DNA from: Pisolithus tinctorius
Lineage: Eukaryota > Basidiomycota > Agaricomycetes > Boletales > Pisolithaceae
Assembly: GCA_024663395.1 (NCBI GenBank)
Contig: JANFAH010000001.1
Coordinates: 1,054,001-1,118,000, forward strand
DNA length: 64,000 nt
Direction: 5' to 3'
Below the pieces are notes generated by a model. The model searched no databases and was not told the origin of the DNA. It saw only the letters and a list, made by a program, of their open reading frames with translations. Shown in pieces: positions 57,726 through 64,000 of this stretch (within the stretch, counting starts at the first letter, position 1; the number at the start of each line of letters is the position of its first letter). Position numbers and translations under genes: made by a program.

Positions 57726-59218
57726 ACCGCTACCTTCTTCTGCAGCCATTATCATCAACGTACTATGCACCTACTCCCCCACTCCCCCTACGTTACGATT
57801 GATGGACGGCGCTGAGACTCGCCTCTTCTCGTCGTGTCAACGGACACCAATGAACCTCATGTACTCCTGGCAAACGCACCGGCCCTTGCGTGCAGGACAA
57901 GATGGAACCCGGAAGGCGGAGGGACGAGTCAAATAATCCTTGACCTAGCCGATACCTCTGGACCGTTCCTGCTACTGTCGCGGTACAGAATTTCGATGCG
58001 TTTCAGGATAGCAAAGCTGACTGTAGAGATATCGGCAGGTTCATCGATGCTGTTCCGCAACCGAAAAGGCGCACGTTGCGGCCTAACTCCGATGGGTTTA
58101 TCGTTATCTCTCCCCAGACGACATCTCACCTGTATGATATGCCATATACCAACACCCTGCTTCAATTCTCTAGCATTTCTCGTTGACGCGAAGTATCTGT
58201 TGTTGGCTTGGAATCATCGATGGGGACAACACCAAGTTAGCCCATTCGCTCAACACGCAGCAGCTTTGCGTCGCATTGGCTCCCGGCGAGGAAACGGAGC
58301 GGGATCGGTGACACACCGCATCAAGTGTCTTCCCTGTATGACGGCTTCCGCGCCACGGACGACCATCTGCGATTGCCACAGCTTGCCCTTCGTACGTCGG
58401 GATTTTTTCCGTTATTGCTTTCAGAATTCAGTCCATTGATACGGTGCCGGTCCGTCACCTTCCTGCCGTGTAGACGGAACTTTTGATTAGGCCCTTGCCG
58501 AACTGGTGGGAGACTGGAGGTGCCTTTGTGGACCCTGTATAGCTGGTGGTACTGGGTATAGAGCTGACATCTATGACTACGGCGCAGACCATTACTTACA
58601 AACATTGGCCTGGAGGATACAGTTACAGACAGTATTTTATCCCAGGGCGAGGACAGTGGAGTTAAAGGATGTGGCGGTAGCGCAAGCCCCACCGTCTTGA
58701 TGTTTCATTGTTCTTCGTGCACCTGACGTACTTACCCATTCAGATTCAGATTCGTGGATACGATGTTGGGGTGATGGGAACGGTACGTCTGAATTTACCA
58801 GTGAAGAGATAAGGATGGAGGAGAAACGGTTGTAAGCCTGTGGCGCAACCTGGCTGGAGGGAGCTGAAATCGCGTTTGCAGACGTGTTGATGAAGTGCGA
58901 TGTGACTGCTTTCCGATTTTACCTACTCCGAACTGAGCCCCAACTGAGCAGGTACATAGAATGCCACACGTTCCATGGCTTCCGGTGACGTCCAGTAATA
59001 ACAGATACAAACCTGCAGGCCGTAGAAGTCTGTATGATACTTGCAGTACATACATGCATGCGCATCAAGTGGTGGGCGCTGCCACGTGTCTGCTGTACCA
59101 GCTGCGCTCACAAGCATGCCCACAACCCTCCCTCAGCTTCACCTTTCCATCCTAACTTGACACTCGCAACGTCGATTCAAACTTACAAACCTCATACGAA
59201 ATACATAACCAATTATCA
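57726..59218. other. Intergenic region upstream of the NACHT gene
   Basis: No supported gene. The longest frame (plus 57,834-58,439, 201 codons) has no motif, and a minus-strand frame (58,165-57,929) with STVSFAILKRIEILYRDSS is equally possible. The last 200 bp probably hold the NACHT gene promoter. Confidence 0.4.
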
Positions 59219-62152
59219 ATGGACAGCGGTCAGTTGAAGAGATGTCGCTCCAGCTCTGCCAGCCCATCCAGCTCTTCTTCCCCTTCGGTATGTTATCTGA
59301 CCTTTTCTGACGTTGGTATGTGTCGAAATACTCATTTTGTCTCAATGACCGGCATGCAGTCAAAGAAACCTCGCACCAGCCTCGCAAACCCATCCAACTT
59401 CGATCCTTCTTCGGTATGCGCTTCACTCCTTTCTGGCGATGGTATATGTCACTTGGCCAAAAACCAGTCACAGGAACCTTTTCCGGCTACTGCTGGGCAT
59501 TTATCCTCTGATATTCAAGCGTCGGGCAATCCATCTCAGGGGCCGGTGTCGGCCTTCTCTCATCCATCAGAACCAAGTTCCTCGACTTCCATCACGGGAG
59601 GGACCGCTGACACGCATCTTGATCGGGCGACTTACGAACAAAGAGGACAATTCCAGGTTCCTCCGACCTACGAAGTATGTTATCTATGCCGTCTCAGTCT
59701 TTCGATAACTCTGAGGAAGCTCGCTGGACAGACTCAGCGGTCGGCCGGTCAGCCAACTTTTGGTAGTACTGATTTCATGTCGTCGACACCCCCCGGTACG
59801 GATACCGTGGCGAATATGGGCGCAGGGCGTGTGAACCTTGCGACTGGGGCAAATATCGTACTCGCCGAGACCCAAGGCTCCCTCGATACGTATTTGAAAC
59901 CGTTCAAAGATTTCAATCAAATCGTTACCACCCGTACTAAGGTAGGCATTCATTTTTCCGCATCCATCTGATGACCGCATTCCTGTGCCAGATCCATCCC
60001 TACGCCCGTATGGCGCTGGGAATATTAGTAGCCATTTCGCAGGTACGTTGTCACTCTCGTATGCATTCGTCATCTTACGTAGTCGTACGTAGTCATTCGT
60101 GGTTCGGCGGCCCGGAGATGAGCCGGTCTCCCCCCTGCTGGATACAGTGAGAAAGGTTTATGAATTCCTCACGGAAGAGACTACCCTCAAAGATATGTCG
60201 GGCATGCGGGAAACCTTTGCGAAAATCGCACTAATGACAAGTGGTGCGGTGCAGTTCATCGAGAATTATTCCGCGTCCGAGGATTTCTGTACGTCGGTTA
60301 CACTTGCCCACCACCCAAGCTAATGTAACGTGGTATCAGGGAAGCGATCAGGGAAGGACGTAGAATACGAGACGCGCGACATTTCCATTGCGTACACCGA
60401 AATGCTCGACGACTTGATGCAGCAATACCGACGCCACGAAGACCGGGGCGTCCAGGTCGGTGCCTTCCGCGTACTTGAAGACCTAGACTTGGACGGTTTC
60501 GCCCGTGCCCGGGGTGTGGGTCTCAATTGGACCAAGAGATGCCTTGATGGAACCAGGACGGAGATCCTCACGGACATTGTTGACTGGATCTATGATACCG
60601 ATGCAGATGCGCCACCTGTCCTCTGGCTCCACGGGCAAGCTGGAAGGGGGAAATCTGCTATAGCGCATACGATCGCTCTGTGGTTTAAGAACGTTGGAGG
60701 GGTCGGTTCTTGTTTTTGCTTTGCTCGTGACTGGCAGGCCGAGCACCTCGAAGAAAAGATATTCAGGACGGTTTCGTGCGAGCTCGCAGAACGTGATCCC
60801 GCCTTCCGGCGAGCCCTGGCGGCCGTAGTTGCGAGGAATGGTGCTCTCAAGACCACCTCTGACGTCGTGCTTCAGTGGAGGAAGCTCATTGTGGAACCAT
60901 TGAGGATGACCTCGATCAACGGTCGAGGTGGTATCGTTGGGAATGTGGTCATCGTCATCGACGCGTTGGACGAAAGTGGGGGGGAACCATCGCGGAGGCA
61001 CCTGCTGTCTGTACTTGCGTCGGCCAAAGCTGCTGAACTACCTCGCAACGTCCGCATCCTCGTAACATCCCGCACATTACCTGATATTGAGCGTGTCCTC
61101 AATGTTGCTCGGCGTGTGAGGGCGACCTCATTGGACACCGTCTTAGGGTCGTCGGAACGTGACATCCGACTGTACATCATGAGACGAGTGGGCCATCTTC
61201 GGGGCGTTGGGTCTGCAGAAGTTCATAGGCTTTCCCAGAAGGCGGAGGGTCTATTTGAATGGGCTCGCCTGGCCTGTGAATTCGTGAACCCAAGTGCAGT
61301 CAATAACGGATCAGTCAAGGAACGCCTCGACAATGTCATGCATCTTCGTTCAGGAGGTGAATTGCTGGATGCTATGTACCGAGCAATTCTTGAAGGCAGT
61401 ATCCCCAAGGACGAGACCACGCTGACACGGTTCCGCTCTGTCATGCAGCAGATCATGTCAACCCTCGAACCTCTGCACTTGAATACTCTGAATATAATGC
61501 GCAGTCACTTCCCTGGCAAGGAGGATCATTATGACATAATTGCAATTCTTGAATCCATGGCCCCACTATTGGATGGCATCACAGATAGGTCTTCTCCTGT
61601 CCGACCACTGCATGCGTCATTCTACGACTTCCTGATGGATTGTTCACGAAGTGGTGTCTACTTTGTTGGCACCTCTGATGCAAAAGACCTGGCCTTTTCC
61701 GCATTGCTGATTCTCTTTGAAGACCTTCGATTCAACATCTGTGGACTGGGGAGCTCTTACTTGGCCAATGCTGAGATTTCTGATCTGTCAAAGAGAATCG
61801 AGCAGAACATTTCACACCATCTCTCCTACTCCAGTCGATTCTGGGTCCAGCATGTGCAGAAGACAGTGTTTAATTCGGTGTTTGCAGTGTTGGTGAAGGC
61901 TTTTGTTGGAAGTGAAAAGTTTTTGTTCTGGATGGAAGTAATGAGCCTTCTAGGGATGGCTGGAGAGGGTGTGAGTGCTCTTGCCACTCTTGCAACATGG
62001 CTAGAGGTAAGTGCTGCCTATGTAGCATTTAGTGACATCTAACATCACAACAATAAAGGGCCAGGGAGGTGTCAAGGAGGCATTGGCATTGGTCAAGGAT
62101 GGAGTGAAATTGATTCAGAACTTTGGCAGTGCCATTGTGCACAGCACCCCAC
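59219..62152 (+). pseudogene. NACHT-type STAND (NLR-like) protein gene, 3' end cut by an LTR element
   Basis: Exons 59,219-59,287, 59,360-59,413, 59,468-59,674, 59,720-59,941, 59,992-60,042, 60,093-60,288, 60,340-62,006 and 62,059-62,152 keep one frame (about 850 codons). A Ser/Pro-rich start is followed by a helical N-terminal domain (IHPYARMALGILVAISQ; ETTLKDMSGMRETF), a conserved RVLEDLDLDGF and LDGTRTEIL, Walker A GQAGRGKSAI (60,633-60,660), Walker B VVIVIDALDES (about 60,945-60,977), sensor-like RILVTSRTLPDIE, then a helical region with HASFYDFL and KEALALVKDG. Fungal STAND proteins of this type normally continue into WD40 or other repeats that sense ligands and trigger immunity or incompatibility. 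Here the frame runs into a gypsy LTR at 62,153 after FGSAIVHSTP. The 45-bp intron before exon 4 is the least certain border. No premature stop before the LTR. Confidence 0.88.
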
Positions 62153-62823
62153 TGTCATAACCGTGCGTTCACACTAGGCCCTTACTCACTCCGCGCTCCA
62201 CTCCGCCGGTCATTCACTCACTCCGCACCAACTCCGCCCAACTTCTGTTGGTTACGAACCATCTCCGCTCCGACTGCTGTCAGACTTGTGTTGCCCTCCT
62301 GCCGGACCGAGCGGTCCGTTCTCTGAGGGGTCATGTGACTACCTTCGCAGTCAGGTACTCCGCAGTGCGCTCACCGCATGGTCCAGCGCCTGGACTGCTT
62401 CCTTTTCTGGATGTTCTGTGTTACCCGTTCGTATGTCCTCCGTCTACCCTTCATTCGTCGTCCAGGAAATTTTACTTGAAAACTTATGAGTCTCCGTATG
62501 TCAGTTCCGATTCCGGTTACTGTACCTCCGTAGCAGTATAAAGACATGTACTGTACTCCGCTGTTCCTCAGTACGAATATCAACTTAGTTCCTACTCCCT
62601 CTGATTCCGTCTTCTGTCTGTCGGAGTTATCTCCGACTCTCTGTCTATACTCTCCCTCTGAAATACGAGGGCTGAGATCGTGCAAGGGGGTAGCGCACGA
62701 GCTAAACCCAACGCCCTCACTCCGCTAGTCGGAGTCCTGTCCCTGTGTGTCGGACTTGCTTCCGGACCCTCCTCTAGACCTTATTAAGCGTCGGAGTTGG
62801 TCGGAGTAGGCCCGGACTTGACA
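62153..62823 (+). repeat. 5' LTR of the young gypsy copy (671 bp)
   Basis: TGTCATAACCGTGCG ... CCGGACTTGACA. About 43 bp shorter than the other LTRs, mainly through a gap near 62,725 where the older copies have a longer CTCTGCCTTTGTCTCGG stretch. Confidence 0.92.
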
Positions 62824-62884
62824 GTATATTCGTACTCGCACTTGTACGATCTCCTTTTCTGTCTTCCAAAAAACTTACGCCATT

Positions 62885-64000
62885 ATGAGAACTCGAGCTC
62901 AATCCCAAAGAGAGGTCGCTGAGAACCTCGCTGTAGCGCTAGCTAATCCGCGTCGACTCCCTTCCGTCGTTGAACAGTTCCAGTCTTTCTCCGCTCGACG
63001 CCGCTCTCGCGCTGAAGGCGAAAGCGCTTCGCAGGCTGGTCGCTCCGACCTCCACCCAACAACTTTCCATACTCCGTCTCCTCGTAACCGAGATGATGGA
63101 CCCGACCCCGACCCTGACTATCCTGATGGTGATCCCGATGGCGGGGGCAGTGGTGACGGGGATGTCCCCGAAGACCCAGCTGAGCCGCCAGAGGATCCCC
63201 TCGTAGCTCTTGCTAGAGCTGTCCATGCGCTTGCGCGGTCTAGTTCGCGCACTGGGGACTCCGCTCCGAAAACCAAGGTCCGCGAGCCTGACACCTTCGA
63301 CGGCTCCGACCCTAAGAAACTCCGCGAGTTCCTCGTTCAATGCGAGCTAAACTTCCAAGACCGCCCTCGCGCATTCCGCTCCGACAGAGCAAAGGTTACC
63401 TTTGCTCAGTCTTATCTCAAGGGTATGGCTCTGGCTTGGTTCGAGCCAGATCTACTAAATCCCAACAACTATGACCGCCCGCTCTGGATGGACGACTATC
63501 ATGAGTTCTTACAAGAGCTCACAACTAACTTCGGTCCGCATGATGCCATAGCGGATGCCGTCCAACAACTCGAGAACCTAACCATGAAAGATGGGTCTCG
63601 AATTACTAAATACGTCGTGGAGTTCAATCGCTGGGCTTCACAGGTCAAGGACTACGGTGTTGGTGCACTCCGCCACCGCTTCTATAGCGGACTTCCAGAC
63701 CGCATCAAGGACGAGATCGCTCGCGTCGGAAAACCTTCTACCCTCGCACAACTCCGCGAACTCGCTCAGACCATCGATGCGCGTTACTGGGAGCGCAAAG
63801 CAGAGATCTCGCGCACCACCAAGTCCGCCTCCGACAAGTCGCAGTCTTCCAACTCCAACAACAAAACTAAATCGTCGTCCTCCTCGTCCTCTGCTCCAAA
63901 GTCCGACGCCAAGGGCAAGGGCAAACAGAAAGATCCGCCCAAGTCCGACGCGTCTAAGTCCGATATTGCCCACCTTCTGGGTAAAGATGGCAAACTCACC
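62885..64000 (+). CDS. gag of the young gypsy copy, open to the window end
   Basis: ATG at 62,885 (MRTRAQSQREVAENLAVAL) opens a frame of 372 codons without a stop to base 64,000. Order: Arg-rich start, acidic DYPDGDPDGGGSGDGD linker, capsid part (TFDGSDPKKLREFLVQCEL, KVTFAQSYLKGMALAWFEP, ITKYVVEFNRWASQV, RFYSGLPDRIKDEIARVG), then a Ser/Lys-rich linker. The zinc knuckle expected next, as in the copy at 46,670, lies beyond the window. Codons that are TGA in the old copy are CGA here. Probably a functional Gag, precursor of the particle shell. Confidence 0.9.
   Translation, partial: MRTRAQSQREVAENLAVALANPRRLPSVVEQFQSFSARRRSRAEGESASQAGRSDLHPTTFHTPSPRNRDDGPDPDPDYPDGDPDGGGSGDGDVPEDPAEPPEDPLVALARAVHALARSSSRTGDSAPKTKVREPDTFDGSDPKKLREFLVQCELNFQDRPRAFRSDRAKVTFAQSYLKGMALAWFEPDLLNPNNYDRPLWMDDYHEFLQELTTNFGPHDAIADAVQQLENLTMKDGSRITKYVVEFNRWASQVKDYGVGALRHRFYSGLPDRIKDEIARVGKPSTLAQLRELAQTIDARYWERKAEISRTTKSASDKSQSSNSNNKTKSSSSSSSAPKSDAKGKGKQKDPPKSDASKSDIAHLLGKDGKLT

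Larger units (their letters stand above)
62153..64000 (+). mobile_element. Second copy of the gypsy chromovirus, young, runs off the window
   Basis: LTR plus gag in the same orientation as 32,662-52,841. It keeps CpG at most sites where the older copy has TpG or CpA. It is inserted in the NACHT gene; the expected 5-bp target duplication on the left would be CCCAC (62,148-62,152). The right end lies outside the window. Confidence 0.92.

Noticed and set aside
57834..58439. 201-codon plus-strand frame
   Set aside because: No domain, no splice support, competing minus-strand frames; left as unsupported.

Overview
The window looks like a repeat-rich nuclear segment of an agaricomycete fungus (Basidiomycota). 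Evidence: many phase-compatible introns of about 45-70 bp with GTRNGT/YAG borders, a Plavaka transposase, a FunK1-type kinase, an alpha-kinase, a DUF6532-like protein, a NACHT-type STAND protein and an integrase-core family known to me mainly from mushrooms. No bacterial operon, rRNA, tRNA or CRISPR array was seen. All reading was by eye; family names come from recognised motifs, not from searches. Layout: 1-1.1 kb holds a G29 run and a 45-bp minisatellite. 1.3-6.6 kb is a decayed minus-strand integrase-core gene, split by a 3,366-bp element with 550-bp terminal inverted repeats (TIRs), CACTG termini and a TAC target duplication; that element carries an intron-containing fragment of mitochondrial Hsp70. 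6.7-10.2 kb is a decayed alpha-kinase gene. 10.5-12.3 kb is a solo LTR, followed by a broken viroplasmin-like gene and the end of a TIR element (about 13.7 kb). 13.7-30.1 kb is a CpG-rich host-like block with a four-exon membrane protein gene, three of four copies of a PTH11/rhodopsin-like membrane protein gene, and segmental duplications. 30.09-54.31 kb is a six-level nest: a long-TIR element contains a copia fragment, which contains a Ty3/gypsy chromovirus (32,662-52,841, TSD ATCAG), whose gag contains a 12-kb Plavaka element (33,946-46,021, TSD AA), whose divergent gene contains a copia-type LTR (34,829-37,420, TSD AGCTAA), which contains a 2-kb solo LTR (34,955-36,967, TSD GCGC). The Plavaka element also carries a FunK1 kinase gene and a DUF6532-like gene. 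54.3-59.2 kb returns to CpG-rich DNA with the fourth PTH11-like copy. 59.2-62.15 kb is an NLR-like NACHT gene cut by a second, much better preserved copy of the same gypsy element, whose gag is open to the window end. How the parts relate: most transposon genes are dead, and nearly all premature stops and several catalytic Asp or Arg losses are CpG to TpG/CpA changes, as expected from methylation-driven or RIP-like decay. The 62-64 kb gypsy copy keeps its CpGs and is probably young. The PTH11-like genes form a duplicated family, and the NACHT gene is the main host-type gene visibly disrupted. The most novel-looking items are the cargo-bearing Plavaka element, the CACTG foldback element with captured Hsp70, and antisense genes placed between pol and the 3' LTR in two different gypsy families.
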